Source: Cavia porcellus (taxonomy: Eukaryota > Chordata > Mammalia > Rodentia > Caviidae). From it: a DNA stretch of 64,000 nucleotides. Shown one piece after another: positions 21,990-32,824 of this stretch. Below the pieces are notes generated by a model. It was not told where the DNA came from. It worked only from the letters and a program-made list of their open reading frames with translations, and ran no database searches. The first letter of the stretch is position 1; every line of letters starts with the position of its first letter. The translations under genes were made by a program, and so were the position numbers. The DNA is taken from positions 36,889,748 to 36,953,747 of the forward strand of contig NW_026947506.1 of assembly GCF_034190915.1 (NCBI RefSeq). Reading direction: 5' to 3'.

Positions 21990-22260
21990 CATCTCCCTGG
22001 TGCATCGAAGACCACATGGCCCTGCGACTTTAACCACAGCCCTTCGACGAGAGGTTGTCTTCCTAGGAGTCACCACATGAAGCTGGGCAAAGCCAGCAGA
22101 TAAGAAGCAGGGCCTGGATAACCTTGTTTCTGTTGCTGGATACAGCTATGCCAGAAGCAACCTCTCCCCTACGGCACTACTAAATTCCTTTTCTTTTTAT
22201 TCTGCGAGGCCAGGCTGTGTTGGGACTTTTGTTACTTGCCACCAGAAGTCACACCTTTTG
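21990..22260 (+). mobile_element. Possible LTR fragment
   Basis: The end (GCGAGGCCAGGCTGTGTTGG and TTTTGTTACTTGCCACCAGA) has the cadence of a mammalian LTR 3' part. I cannot name the family, and the 5' limit is a guess. Confidence 0.3.
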
Positions 22261-24797
22261 GTCCAAGTCCTGTCCTTCACATGCCATCCCAATCCAGTGC
22301 TCCTTGGATGGCAACTTAATAGATCCAGTGTCCCTGACAAGTCCCTCTCTCTCAGTGCCCCATGGGCTTGGTTTGTGATCAGAGTTGGTGGAAATCATCT
22401 GAGGTTTTAGAATTATGAAGGCACAACTCCCCCAGTTTCTAGGCTTTGAGGCTTGCTCGAGACCTCTGCGATGGTCGAGCCTGAGCCTGGACGCGGGGCC
22501 CCTCGGCTGCTTTGCTGCCACCTGAATGAATATCCGGTGAAGACAGGAGGGATCTCCCGGTGGCCAAGGTGACAATGCTGATCTTGTTTCTGAATTAGCC
22601 ACAGAGGCAGGAGAATCAGCTCCTTTCCTGGTAAGAAAGTGGAGGGCTGGCGCAGGAGGTCTAGGTGGCCCTGACCCTGTCACCCCAGGCTGGTCTCCTC
22701 CTCAGCTCCAGGGTCGTGGTGCTTTGTGCTTCAAGGACAAAGCTGAAACGAAGCCCTCACAGCCCAGAGCCTCACCAGCCCCTCTCCCTCCCCGCATCCC
22801 ACCCTCCCTGGGCACTTTGCACATTCAAAAGCTATTTTAGAAGTAGCAGCACATCTGATTCTCTTTAATGCACTTCCAGGCAGCACAGATGTGCATCAAT
22901 GAAAGAATGTTCCCTGAACCAAAGTGCTTCTGTGGGCCTCATGAGCTGCTCCCTCGGCGCCCACTCCCAGGCCAAGAGCATCCCATGAATCATGCATTAG
23001 TTCCCGAGATTGCTGCTCACAGAGGTGGCAGCTTTTGCAGATGGAGGGGGAGGCACTGTATACTGCAGAAAGCAAAGGGTCAGGGACTCCGCTTGGGGTT
23101 GGGGCCAGGGAGCAGGAGCAGATCCCAATGAGGGGGAGACAGCAGTTGGTGTCTGGAGGTGACACTTGCAGCGTCCAGAGCCCTGACCCCAGCTCCCTTG
23201 GTGACAGTGCCCTGGGTGCCGCCTTTCCTGCACAAGTCCATATGTGACAGACTTTATCCTGCATGGAGGATTTGGCACCAGAAGCGGTCCCATATGGAAC
23301 CAGGCTGTCTCGGGGGTGGGTGGGAAAGGAACCAATAGACACAAAACATGGAGGGGGGGACTCTCTCCAGGTAAGGAGCAAAGAGCCAGCCTTGGGGGAG
23401 AGAAATCTGGATGGCTGCCCGCTGTTCCCTGACCAACACAACTGCGTGCGGCTGGTTAAAATATACAAAGGCAGAAATTAAGTATGGCGACCGCCTGTCT
23501 GTAATGTGTCTGTCAAACAGACAGATGACTGAGGGAAGACATCTGATAGTTCCATCATTTGCAAAAATACAGTGTTTTGATTTTGAGGAGGTGGCACAAA
23601 AATTCGTGATTCAACTTACAAAGCCATTTTCAAAGGTTTTTTTTTGTTGTTTAAAAATGTCCCTGGAAGGGAACATGAAGACATGTGTTATTAAAAGACG
23701 AAAGTTTCTCTCTTCAATGAAATGAAGGAAAGACATGACTATACCAGCCCACGGATGGTCTCAATAGAGGGGGTCCCTTCGGGTGGCCTGGAGAGGCGGT
23801 GGGGTTTTATTGTAGGGTTTACTGTAGGCTCAGGTACAATATTGTCCGGCATGCCCTGGAAAACTCATCTACTGAAAACCCTGGCTCTCTGTCCAGCCCA
23901 CAGTGTTGACCCTCCTCCAAGATGGGCTCCCCAAGACAGGGGTTGTCTGTCTTCAAAGGGCAAGTGGATCTGAGGTTTTGCAAGATCTGAAGCTCAATTT
24001 CAGGGATTCTCATTTAGGAAAAAAATATATATAAAAACCTTATAAATTCAGCACAGAAATAAATGTTTATTTAAAATGATAAAAGAAATCACCATGATCT
24101 AGAAAACCCTGGATATGCAGGTAGCTTCCTGGAGGACCCATTTAGGCAATTTCCCAGACTTCGCTGCTGATTCCAGCCTGGCTTATCTTCCCACCCAGAG
24201 CACGCCCCGCATTTTCCAGCTCCTGCACAGAGGCCTAAGCAAGCGAGGGGATCCTGATGGTGGGCATTGTTAGCGCCTGAAAATCTGTTCCTAGAAACAG
24301 GCTGCCCAGAGAAGTCATATCTCTGTCTTGGCTGAGATTTGCCTTCAGTGACATCCAGGGTCTGTGAGTGTGGAGCTGGAGGATTTGCAGAAAATCCTGC
24401 ACCTGGAGATCTAGGTGGTCTCTTGAGAGGTAGCCTGGGCTTGTAATTTCAGTTGGTGGGAATTTGGCCAAATGAATCACGTCTGTTGGAGAAGGCCCAA
24501 GCAGGGAGGAGCAGGCTGGTGAGGCTGGGCCTGCAGACAGCTGGGGTGGAGCCGTCCAGCTGGGACCCAGCAAGAGGCATCTTGGCCGAGCCACAGAGGT
24601 TTTCTTGCAGGTGGATCCTTGGTGTGGGAGAAAGCTGGGAGCAGCCCAAGCCTGGGGACCCTGGCCAAGTGCCCTTTACTCTTCTTGTTCTGATTCCAGG
24701 CTAAAAGGAGATACTGAGCCCTCAGTGTCACATACCCGGGGAGGCCTGCCCTGCTGTACAAGAGAGTGCAGCCAGTGCACAAGAGGTCTGTCTCACT
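22261..24797. other. Long unassigned, SINE-free stretch
   Basis: About 2.5 kb with no SINE, LTR or L1 that I recognise, which is unusual in this window. Long frames on opposite strands overlap at 22896-23480 (190 codons minus, 115 minus, 70 plus) and none has a domain. It could hold regulatory or exonic sequence, but I cannot support a call. Confidence 0.45.
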
Positions 24798-24935
24798 CAG
24801 GGGGGAGGCACATGCCTATAATCCCCTTGCTCTGGGAGGCTGAGGCAGGAGGATTAAAAGTTCAAGTCTGTTCTGGGCAATTTAACAAGATCCTGTCTCG
24901 AGTGCTAAGGCCCTGGGTTCAGTACTGAAAATAAA
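24798..24935 (+). mobile_element. B1-dID SINE, shortened
   Basis: B1 half GGAGGCACATGCCTATAATC. The ID half is reduced to GCTAAGGCCCTGGGTTCAGT. It ends in a GAA-rich tail. Confidence 0.8.
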
Positions 24936-25025
24936 GAAGAAGAAGAAGAAAGAAGAGGAGAAGGAAGAGGAGGAGGGAGAGGAAGAGGAGCAGCAGCAGC
25001 AGCACAGGAAGCAGAAGCAGCAGCC
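24928..25025. repeat. (GAA)n/GGA purine tract running into (CAG)n
   Basis: Starts in the tail of the SINE at 24798 and grades from GAAGAA through GGAAGAGGAGG into GCAGCAGCAGCAGC (about 24990-25003) and further CAG units to about 25023. Confidence 0.85.
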
Positions 25026-25537
25026 TCTCCAGGGAGCCTTCCTAAGGGGGAGAGGTCCTTCACCTGTCACCTCATGCATCCAATGGCCCTCTCTCTCCTG
25101 ACAAGCTGCCACACTGGCATTGTGGCTTTTATTCATCAGTTTCTCAGAACTTGGTTCATGCTAGGGATCCAAGAGAGCTGGGACCATTTTGCTGTGCTTA
25201 GAAAATTGAATCTGGGGCAGAGCCAGCACTTAGTACACAGCACCCATATGAGTGAGGATGAGGTTATGGAGACCTGGAGTAGGCAAGACTGTGGCAGGAG
25301 CAGATTCCCCAGGAAGTTCCCAGCAGGTGTGGGCCAGGCTGGGCAGAACTGTCTGTACCAGGTTCCCCTGACAAATCACAAGGAGTGTGGGCCTTGAGCA
25401 CAGATGGCCACAGAAGCATGGGTGGGTATCCTGACACTGCTGACCACGGTGGGGACCTGTGGCTGTGACTTCCTACGTACCCAGAAGCGGCTCTCTCCTC
25501 TCCACCCTTCACCTTTGACCCTCTCTCTCCTTCTCTT
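25026..25537. other. Unassigned sequence
   Basis: Nothing recognised; the 107-codon plus frame (25074-25397) has no domain. Confidence 0.4.
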
Positions 25538-25614
25538 TTGATACTGGGAATCGAACTCAGGACCTCGTGCTTGCCAGGAAGGCGCTTGTGCCGCTGAGTT
25601 ATATCCCCATCCTT
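25538..25614 (-). mobile_element. ID-type SINE, diverged
   Basis: ATACTGGGAATCGAACTCAG through GAGTTATATCCCCATCCTT. In sense, the A and B boxes are recognisable. Confidence 0.8.
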
Positions 25615-25714
25615 GAATCTCTATCTCTTATCTAGATGGCCCTACAGCCTCCTCTACTCTGGAGCCCAGAGAGCTTGGTTCCTTTCCTCCCTTCCTTTCT
25701 TCTTTCCTTTTCTC

Positions 25715-25901
25715 TGTCAGGACGGTGTGTTGAACCCAGGGCCTTTTTTGACTAAACTATACATCCCCAGACTCTTTTATTTTTTTGAGATTGGGTCTCT
25801 CTAAATCACTAAATTATCCAAACTGGGCTTGAACTTGCAGTCCTCCTGCCTCAGCCTCCCAGAATGCTAGGATTATAGGTGTTCAATCACCAGGCCTGGT
25901 T
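25715..25901 (-). mobile_element. B1-dID SINE, near full length
   Basis: ID half GTGTTGAACCCAGGGCCTTT, linker CTTTTATTTTTTTGAGATT, B1 half ending CAATCACCAGGCCTGGTT. Confidence 0.85.
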
Positions 25902-26297
25902 AGTACAGTAGGTTTTCTAAAGCCCAAATGAATTGTCTTCCCATCTGCTACCGCTCCCCTTTCCTACTTTATTACACCCCAGCCCCATGCAGTGTCACAC
26001 CCCTAGAACCTGTTGTCTTCATCTATTGCCACCAATTTATGGTTTAAACAGTGGAAATGTATCCTCCCCGATACATTCAGGGCACTCTTTCGGGGTCCTC
26101 CTGAGCTGGCACTGGCCCTGCCCTGGTGGATGTTCTGGAAGCACCATGGAGCTCTTACTGCTGCAGCACAGAGCCCTGACACCCATTTCTCAAGGTTCTG
26201 GGCTCCTGGGGGTCAGGCAGGGCCCTCAACCAGCTCTCTATCAGCTCAGCCTGGCGGAGGCTCATGCCTAGCTCACAGCGGAGGGAGCAGGTTGGGT
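25902..26297. other. Unassigned sequence
   Basis: No repeat or exon recognised; two overlapping plus frames (25933-26327) lack domains. Confidence 0.4.
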
Positions 26298-26735
26298 GGT
26301 GTGTTAATCAGCTGTGTGTTGCTGTGACACAAGGCTTGAGGAAGTCAGTTTAAAGGAGGAAAGGTTATTTTTACTCATGGTTTCAGAGGCATCAGTCCAC
26401 AGTCAGCTGGCTCCATTGCTTTGGGCCTGTGGTGAGGCAGACACTGTGATCGAAGGGTATAGAAGAGAAAAGCCGCTCACTCATGGTGAGAGAGAAGCAA
26501 GAGAAATGCAAAGAGCTGGACAGGAGGAAAAGGCAAGGCCACATATAGTCCCCAGGCCACACCCTCTGGATCCACTCCTTTCAGTTAGGCCTTGTCTACT
26601 TCCTGTCATGGATTGAATCACTGATGAAGGTAGAACCCTCCTGTTTCAGTCACTTCCCCAAAGCCCACCAGCCACCAAGCCTTCAATACACCGAGCCTTT
26701 GGGGACATGTCATGTCCAAACCATAACAGTTGGGG
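26298..26735 (-). mobile_element. MaLR-type LTR (MT/ORR1- or MST-like)
   Basis: Plus strand reads TGTTGCTGTGACACAAGG, TTATTTTTACTCATGGTTTC and finally CATGTCCAAACCATAACAG, the antisense outline of a MaLR LTR. No internal sequence. Confidence 0.75.
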
Positions 26736-28429
26736 AAGGTGCTTGTAAGCTTCATAGCTGCTGGTTTTGTACCTATAGGACCTCATCAAATCCTCTCAAG
26801 AGACAAGCAATGGGGTGTGGGGTATTCCTCAGAACAGTGAGGTGATTCCCAGCTTCACAAAGGGCTAAGTGGAGGGGCTTGGTTTTGTTTCCGATTCCAA
26901 AACCTACACCTTTCCCTTTCTCCTTTCTTCCTTCCCTTCTTAAAGAACTCTTCTGTTTGAAGTACACAGGAGACATCAGTTTTGTTCATGTTTTTCAATA
27001 CCCATGCCCCTTCCTGCACGTTCAGTATATAGTCTGCAAGTTGTATTAGCCAGATTTGCTGCGATAACAAACATCTGAAATGCTTTCACCACAGATCTTT
27101 GTGGCATTTCATAACTTCATGTATTAAACAATAATGAACACAACCTACTTGGAAAGATTCAGAGACTGCTGTAAACAGCCCTCTCCCCTTTGAATAAAGA
27201 TTCTCATCCCTCCAAATAAAACCAGGCTTCTGAGGCAGGGACCCTGACTGCCAGCCCCGAGGAAGTTGTCCAGCTTCCCCAGTTCACGGGCCCAGGATGC
27301 CCTTCAGCAGGGAGAGGGCATGAGGGGCAGTGAGGGTGACAACCCGGAGGCCAAGGGGGATGGTGACCATTGAGTCCTGACCTAGGGCCAAGGCAGTTTG
27401 AGGGAAGGTTTCCTCTCAAGGGGGGTGCGGGTTTCTCTTTGGAAGGGTTTTTGGCTGTTGATGAAGAAGACAGGAACTCGGGTTTCTCTTCTCCTTTTAG
27501 GGATCCCTTACTTTGTGGGGCCATGGCTTCCTTAAGCCTGCCATGCTGGCCACAGGCCAACCTCTGAGAGGACAGAGCTTGCTGCTTCTCACCGCCCAGA
27601 TGTCCCCTTTCCTCTCTCCTACTCCCGCCTGCAGAGCCAGAAGCCTACCTGAGGGCCAGCAGCCCACCAGCTCCTCCCAGGTAGCCGCAAGTTTCTCCCT
27701 CAGAGGAGAAGTGGGCTGATCAGTTCCTCCTGCCCAGTGGCCCCACAGCAGCTCAGGCCTCACTCGTGGCCCCAGACACTGTGTTCTGTGGGTCCAGGGC
27801 CTGCCCCATGCTCGCCCTACCCAGTAGACCCCTGCTGTAGGCACTGGCTTCCTCTTCCTAGACCACCCTCCATCTTGGATCCTGTTCTGTGGGCTGCTCA
27901 GGGCCTGCTCCAAATTTACTCACCCCAATCACGCTGAGGCCCTCCAGTGTACTATACACCCCGCCCCTCTGCCCCGCCCACCCCGCCCCTCTGCCCCGCC
28001 CCCGCCCTACCCCCCCCCCCAACCCTCCAACCCCCCCTGCCCCGCCCAGTCAAAGCCACCACCTTTCCAGGCTTTAACACCTGATCCAGATCCTCCTCCC
28101 CACTCACTCCACACACTTAGGGTCCTCCTCTGTCTTGATCTTTAATTCAGGCTGTCATATTCCTTCTTCCTCTGCCCTTGTTTCCAGAATCAATGAGACG
28201 GAAGTTATTTGTGAGTACTTTTGGGAGTTGGGTAGCTTTCCCTTTAGGAGCCGGAAGGTGCAATGCGGGGAGGCTGTGGCGCAGGCAGATTCGGTAAGTG
28301 ATCGCTTCTGGGCTGCGGGCTTGGTCTTAGGCGGGGATTACAAACTACACACATTCATCATTTATCCGTAATTCTCAGGCCTTGGGACGGGGTCCCGACG
28401 CAAAGGAGTAATAACAACAGCTGCTTGGG
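26736..28429. other. Unassigned sequence, GC-rich in its second half
   Basis: Contains TTGTATTAGCCAGATTTGCT at about 27040, which resembles an LTR edge, and the C-rich tract at 27958-28048. The opposed frames at 27204-27913 lack domains. I recognise no exon. Confidence 0.4.
27958..28048. repeat. C-rich minisatellite-like tract (G-quadruplex potential on minus strand)
   Basis: Two copies of a 22-base unit (CCCCGCCCCTCTGCCCCGCC plus CA) are followed by C runs of 5, 12 and 7. The minus strand carries at least eight G runs of four or more. Confidence 0.9.
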
Positions 28430-28600
28430 GTGATTTACAGAGCTGTTGATCTGTACCATCTGATCTGATTCTTTCTCCAAAAAACCTTGCTAGTAATTTT
28501 GTTTCTTTTTTCTGTTCTTATCTTAGAGACTGGAAACCTAAGGCCAGGGAGGCAAGCTGCAACCAGGTGTACCGCCTAGGGACAAGGCGATGAGACGTGG
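28430..28600 (-). mobile_element. MIR fragment
   Basis: TTATCTTAGAGACTGGAAAC and CCTAAGGCCAGGGAGGCAAG correspond to the antisense MIR core. The flanks are diverged. Confidence 0.55.
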
Positions 28601-28611
28601 AAGGATGAGGT

Positions 28612-28976
28612 ATCAGTTTACCATCCCTGTACTTAACCAAGTGCCCAAGGCAATTAACTCCTAAAGAGACAAGGTTTCTTTTGGTTCATGGTTTTGGAGA
28701 TACCGGGCCAAGATTAAGTGGCCCTATTGCTTGGGCCTCAGATTAGGCAGCACATTGTAATGGACGGGGAGACATGGTGACTCCCAAACCACTCACCTTG
28801 AGAGCCAAGAACCAGGTAAAGAAACCACACAAGGAAGAGATGTAGCCCTCCAGTCCCAGTGAGGTCATGCTTCCCAGTAGTCCCAGCTCTTAAAGGTCCA
28901 CAGCACCAGGGAATGGGGACTGAGTCTTTGACAGTGGTTTTGGGGGACATTTAGTATCCAACCCATAGCAGTCAGG
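28612..28976 (-). mobile_element. MaLR-type LTR, same kind as at 26298
   Basis: Shares the layout of the 26298-26735 copy: a GGTTTC..TTGGTTCATGGTTTTG block, then CTCTTAAAGGTCCACAGCAC and ATCCAACCCATAGCAG at the end. Confidence 0.7.
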
Positions 28977-29194
28977 AACTGAGGCAAGGGTGGCTGAGAT
29001 CCTCCCAGCTGTGTGAGTAGCTGTACTTACTGTAGGCTCAGCCCCTTGGCTGTGTCCAGGAGAAGCTGCTGAGTCTGGGTGGGGGCCACCAATCCCCATC
29101 TGCTGACATGAGCTTCCTGTCCACCGAGTCCTCTGGTCAAACTGACCCTGGGAGGACAATATTTTGAGGATGCCTTGATTTGAAAAGCCATGCT

Positions 29195-29395
29195 CAGCTG
29201 AGTGTGCAGGTGCAGACCTGCAATCCTAGCATTCTGGGAAGCTGAGGGTGAGGCTAGGCTGAGGTTGGAGGGTCACAAGTTCAAATCCAGCCTGGGTAAT
29301 TTAGCAAGATCTTGTCTCAAAGTAAAAATAAATTACTAGGGATATAGTTCAGTGCAAAGGCCCTGGGTGCAATTCCCAGTACTGCGAAACAGAAC
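29195..29395 (+). mobile_element. B1-dID SINE
   Basis: The B1 half carries a small internal duplication (GCTGAGGGTGAGGCTAGGCTGAGG, shown in two parts). The ID half is TAGGGATATAGTTCAGTGCA. The tail has AACGAAACAAAATAAAAC units. Confidence 0.85.
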
Positions 29396-29587
29396 GAAAC
29401 AAAATAAAACAAAACCCAACAACCGTCCAAAAAACCAAAAAATGAAATCACACTCAATAATCTTACGGAAGCTGTCCACAGAGCAGGCCCAGGGAGCAGC
29501 TGTCTCAGGAAACAGTGATCTCGGTGAAGGATGCCTTTCTCGTACTTGGTTGACATGCTTTATGTGCAATCACTCTTACGACAACAG

Positions 29588-29735
29588 AAGGTATATAAAA
29601 AGGCTCGCTTACAGTTTCTTGGAAATAATAAAATAACTTGGAGGACTTACATGCCAAGAAGTTTGAAGATGAATGCCCAGCTATAAAGAGGACTGGCTTC
29701 ATATTTCTAAAGCTGCAGCTCAGCTGCCTGGCAGG
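29588..29735 (+). promoter_or_regulatory. Candidate TATA box, start region and splice donor
   Basis: GTATATAAAAAGG at 29591-29603 is a strong TATA-box match. A start about 30 bases downstream would open a short transcript reaching GGCAG/GTGAGC at 29734-29735, a good splice donor. No CpG island or known first exon supports it. It lies in non-repeat sequence. Speculative. Confidence 0.2.
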
Positions 29736-30480
29736 TGAGCATCAGGAAGTGGGTTTTTTAGAACATTTTATGATGCATGCAGAAGTTATTGAATAAACAA
29801 TATTTAGACTTGAAGAGTAAGATTGAGCAGAATAGCACTTTCCCTTCAAATATTCTTTTGGAAGATAGTAGTTTTAGGGATAGTTGACCAAAACATTCAA
29901 TAATTATCAGCTGCTGTGGTCTAGGAAAGAAAGCTGTTTAGATTCTGTCATGAACGCTACGCATCAGGATGCCTTGGAGTCAGGGAAACTGAGGCTCTGA
30001 GAAATACTGTAGCTTGTTTAAGGGCTAAAATAAAATGGAAAAACAGAACTGAGAATCAACCTAAGAAGCAGCCAACTTCCAAGTCTGTGTACTGTGGGAA
30101 TCTAATTATATAATTTGTTCTTTTCAAATTACGCTTTAAATATATTTAGCAGAAATCTCCATTTAAGAAGACCTAGAAATAAAGACTTCTGTTGCAAAAA
30201 TAAACTTGAATTTAAAAAAGTCCCTCATTAGACTACCAGAGGATATATTCATTACAATTATTTGCTGAACATTAGTTTTCTTGGTGCTTGCTAATTTTAA
30301 GTAGTTTTGAAAATATTTAACAAGACAGATCTGAAATTATGCATTTAATTTATTATGGTAACAGCGTTTAATGTGTTTTCAGTGCCTTGCTAAAATGCCT
30401 TATTTTGGTATCTTTTTCTCCGGTCTAGAATTAGAAGTCGCGTTAAAAGACAGAAATTCAGGGATCTCCTCAGAACGTTT
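29736..30480. other. AT-rich sequence, mostly unassigned, with a MIR core
   Basis: An antisense MIR core (GGGAAACTGAGGCTCTGAGA, about 29978-30105) sits in AT-rich DNA with no other repeat recognised. The rest is a candidate for a conservation check. Confidence 0.5.
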
Positions 30481-30489
30481 TATTCTAGT

Positions 30490-30885
30490 TTGTTGAGTTG
30501 ACTTTTGTATTTTTCAGTTATGTGGAGGTGTAATTGTACTATGTTAAACTGCATATATTTAAAATGTAAAACACAGATATTTAAAATGTAAATCATATTA
30601 TTAAAGTATAAAATTTGGTCAGTTTTAACATAATATATAAATATATCTCCATGATATATTTATTATATTATATATATTATATATAATATATCTCCATTGC
30701 TACATTCACACCACACTTAAAAAATTTTTATCACTCCTCAAAGTTTTTTTGCGCCCCTTTGTAATGCACCCCTCTTTCTACCCATCTGAAGGCAATGTTC
30801 TCATTGATCTACTCCTCAATAAGTTTCAGTTTCTGCAGTTTTATATAAATGAAGTCACACGGCTAATATTCCTTTTTTTGCAGAA
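30490..30885 (-). mobile_element. Old L1 3' UTR fragment
   Basis: TGGTCAGTTTTAACATAATA, CCATTGCTACATTCACACCA, GCGCCCCTTTGTAATGCACC and TTTATATAAATGAAGTCACA occur in the order of an antisense old L1 3' end. A (TATA)-rich palindromic expansion lies at about 30630-30695. Confidence 0.65.
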
Positions 30886-31017
30886 CCTCCCTCATTCTGT
30901 ATAGTGATTTTTTTCTTTTCTTTTTTAAATGCTGCTAGAGATTGGAACCCAGGGACTCGTGGGTGAACAGTTGGGATGGAGAGGCCAGGTCTTATGGTAG
31001 GTATATACTCTTTGTTT

Positions 31018-31097
31018 ATTTTGTTTTATTTGGTGGTCCTGGGGATTGAACCCAGAGCCTCTGTGTCCTAAGCAAGTGCTGTACAAGCCCAGTCCAC
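31018..31097 (-). mobile_element. ID-type SINE, diverged
   Basis: GGTCCTGGGGATTGAACCCA to GCTGTACAAGCCCAGTCC. A second, shorter ID-like scrap (CTAGAGATTGGAACCCAGGG) lies at about 30936-30960. Confidence 0.65.
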
Positions 31098-31209
31098 TGG
31101 GTAACTTCTGAAGGAAACCACAGAATTGTTTTCCAAGGTGGGAGTCTCACTTTTATTCCACCAGTAGTGACTGAGAGTGCCCATTGCTCCATATGCTTGC
31201 CAATTTCTG

Positions 31210-31345
31210 AGGGTTTTGTTTTTGTTTCTGAGGTGAGGTCTTGAATATATTGCCCAGGATGTTGAATTCCTGGCCTCAGTGATCCTCCCATCTCAGTCTC
31301 CCAGAGTGCTGGTACTCCAGACACGCACCATCACACCTGGGTCTC
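31210..31345 (-). mobile_element. B1 monomer
   Basis: TTTCTGAGGTGAGGTCTTGA to ACGCACCATCACACCTGGG, with no ID half attached on its 3' side. Confidence 0.75.
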
Positions 31346-31359
31346 GGGTTGAACTTATT

Positions 31360-31545
31360 TTTCAGTAGTTGAAATTGAACTCAGGGCCTTGGCACTGAGC
31401 TACATCCTCAACCATTTCATAATTGTTTTGTATTGAAAGAAAGTCTCTCTTGAGTTGCCCAGGCTGGGCTTGTACTTGCAACCCTCCTGCCTCAGCCTCC
31501 CAGAGTGTTGGTATTACAGGTGAATCCTGCCACCCCCAGCATGGT
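31360..31545 (-). mobile_element. B1-dID SINE
   Basis: ID half GTTGAAATTGAACTCAGGGC, linker near 31415, B1 half ending CCTGCCACCCCCA. Confidence 0.8.
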
Positions 31546-31709
31546 AAGTTGACTTGGGGACTGTTTAATGATTGTCTACGAGCCCCTCCATGTCATCTTC
31601 TCTATGAATACCTTCTTCATTGCCACCTCCCTCCCCATCAGCCCTGCCATCAGCCCTTGCCTCCAGACTGGGCCTACTTCTCCTTCTGAGCACCAGCCAG
31701 AGGTATCTC

Positions 31710-32082
31710 TGTTGGGCGCAGGCGCTCAACATACCATACCCCACCCGGGACTAAGGACCACGCCAGCTTCCGCAATGCGCTACGTCCCTCTTTAAATTAG
31801 CCAACCCGTGCGCACCCCGCGCTCACTCTGTACTCTGTGGCAACTCCTGATTGGCCACAGCTGGATATGGTAGCTGGAGCCTGCGTCCCATTCCCGCCCT
31901 GCTTCCTCGTGGCAGCCTGTGATTGGTCATGGCCAAATATATAAACCAGAGCCCGCATAAATAAACTAACAGTTAACTGTCGTCCCCAAAAGCGTCTCCT
32001 GTTTCATTAGAGCTGCGCCGGTCATATCTCCAAGATAAAGACCTGCTTGTACCTTTGCTTGCGTGGGTCTCTATCTCTGTCA
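31710..32082 (+). mobile_element. Candidate solo LTR of an endogenous retrovirus
   Basis: Opens TGTTGGGCGC and has two inverted CCAAT contexts (CTGATTGGCC at 31847, GTGATTGGTC at 31919), a TATA box (AAATATATAAACC, 31936-31948) and AATAAA at about 31959. It ends near ATCTCTGTCA at 32082. This is the promoter and polyadenylation layout of a compact retroviral LTR. TATCTCTG occurs at both edges (31704-31711 and 32072-32079), but its position does not fit TG...CA ends. No internal viral genes are present. Confidence 0.55.
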
Positions 32083-32284
32083 TAGGGGTGCCTTTTTATC
32101 TGCAGCAAGCTTGCAAAGTACAAGGCCAGGTTTGGTGGAGAGAATAAAGAATCTTTGAAATGGTTTCAGTGCCCACTCTTTTAAACCCAGCTTGGTGGAC
32201 TGAATCAGACAGGGATCTGAGCCCTGGAGGCCAGTGGCTTGTGCAGGAAGACACGTGTCATGTTTTCCTTTAGTGAATCTTGAA

Positions 32285-32824
32285 ATACAAGAGCGGATTA
32301 AAAAATATGATGTTCAAATAAAACAAGTATCACAGTTGACACATTGCCATGAATCTCTATCCAAACACTTCCCCTTGCTTGGAACACATATCCCAGCTCC
32401 TTGCCGCTTTCTGAACACTTCTGAAGTCCTCTTTCCTGAGTGTCTTCATGTAGTATGACCAAAAATGTGGCACAGGCGGCCGCCGAGTGCCATCCAACAG
32501 AAAGACAGGCTCATAAAAACATGACGGTGTGCCCTCGTCCACCTGAGCCACACACCTGGGCCTGTGTCATGTCTGGCTGTTCCCCAAAGTGAAAACGATC
32601 ACTAAAGGTAAAGATTTTGAATCAGTTCAGGACACGGAGGCAACCACAACAGTGCAGGTAAAGACAGGAAAGAGGACTTCCAGAGCCTCTTTAGAAATGG
32701 CAAGAATGGTGGGATGTGTGTTTGAAGTAAGAGTATTTTTTTAGGGGTGTGGCTCACGACTACGTGTCTTTTACGTTAATAGTTTTTAATTTAAGCATTC
32801 ATCTCTTTTAGTCATACTGTATGT
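32285..32824 (+). mobile_element. Fold-back mariner-type element, copy 3 (best preserved)
   Basis: The left edge TACAAGAGCGGATTA and the right edge ...AGTCATACTGTA are inverted, each at a TA. The left arm (32285-32450) and right arm (about 32660-32824) pair over their length and both carry the transposase C-terminal end (left in antisense, AAGTCCTCTTTCCTGAGTG; right in sense, AAAGAGGACTTCCAGAG). The spacer keeps FPK..T-type C-terminal remnants in sense. Stops and frameshifts prevent any product. Confidence 0.8.

Noticed and set aside
21497..22033. 178-codon plus-strand frame
   Set aside because: Runs through T-rich low-complexity DNA (poly-Phe/Leu) and an antisense SINE.
22896..23468. Longest reading frame in the window (190 codons, minus)
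   Set aside because: No domain, overlapped by other frames on both strands, no splice or promoter context. Compatible with chance in GC-rich DNA.
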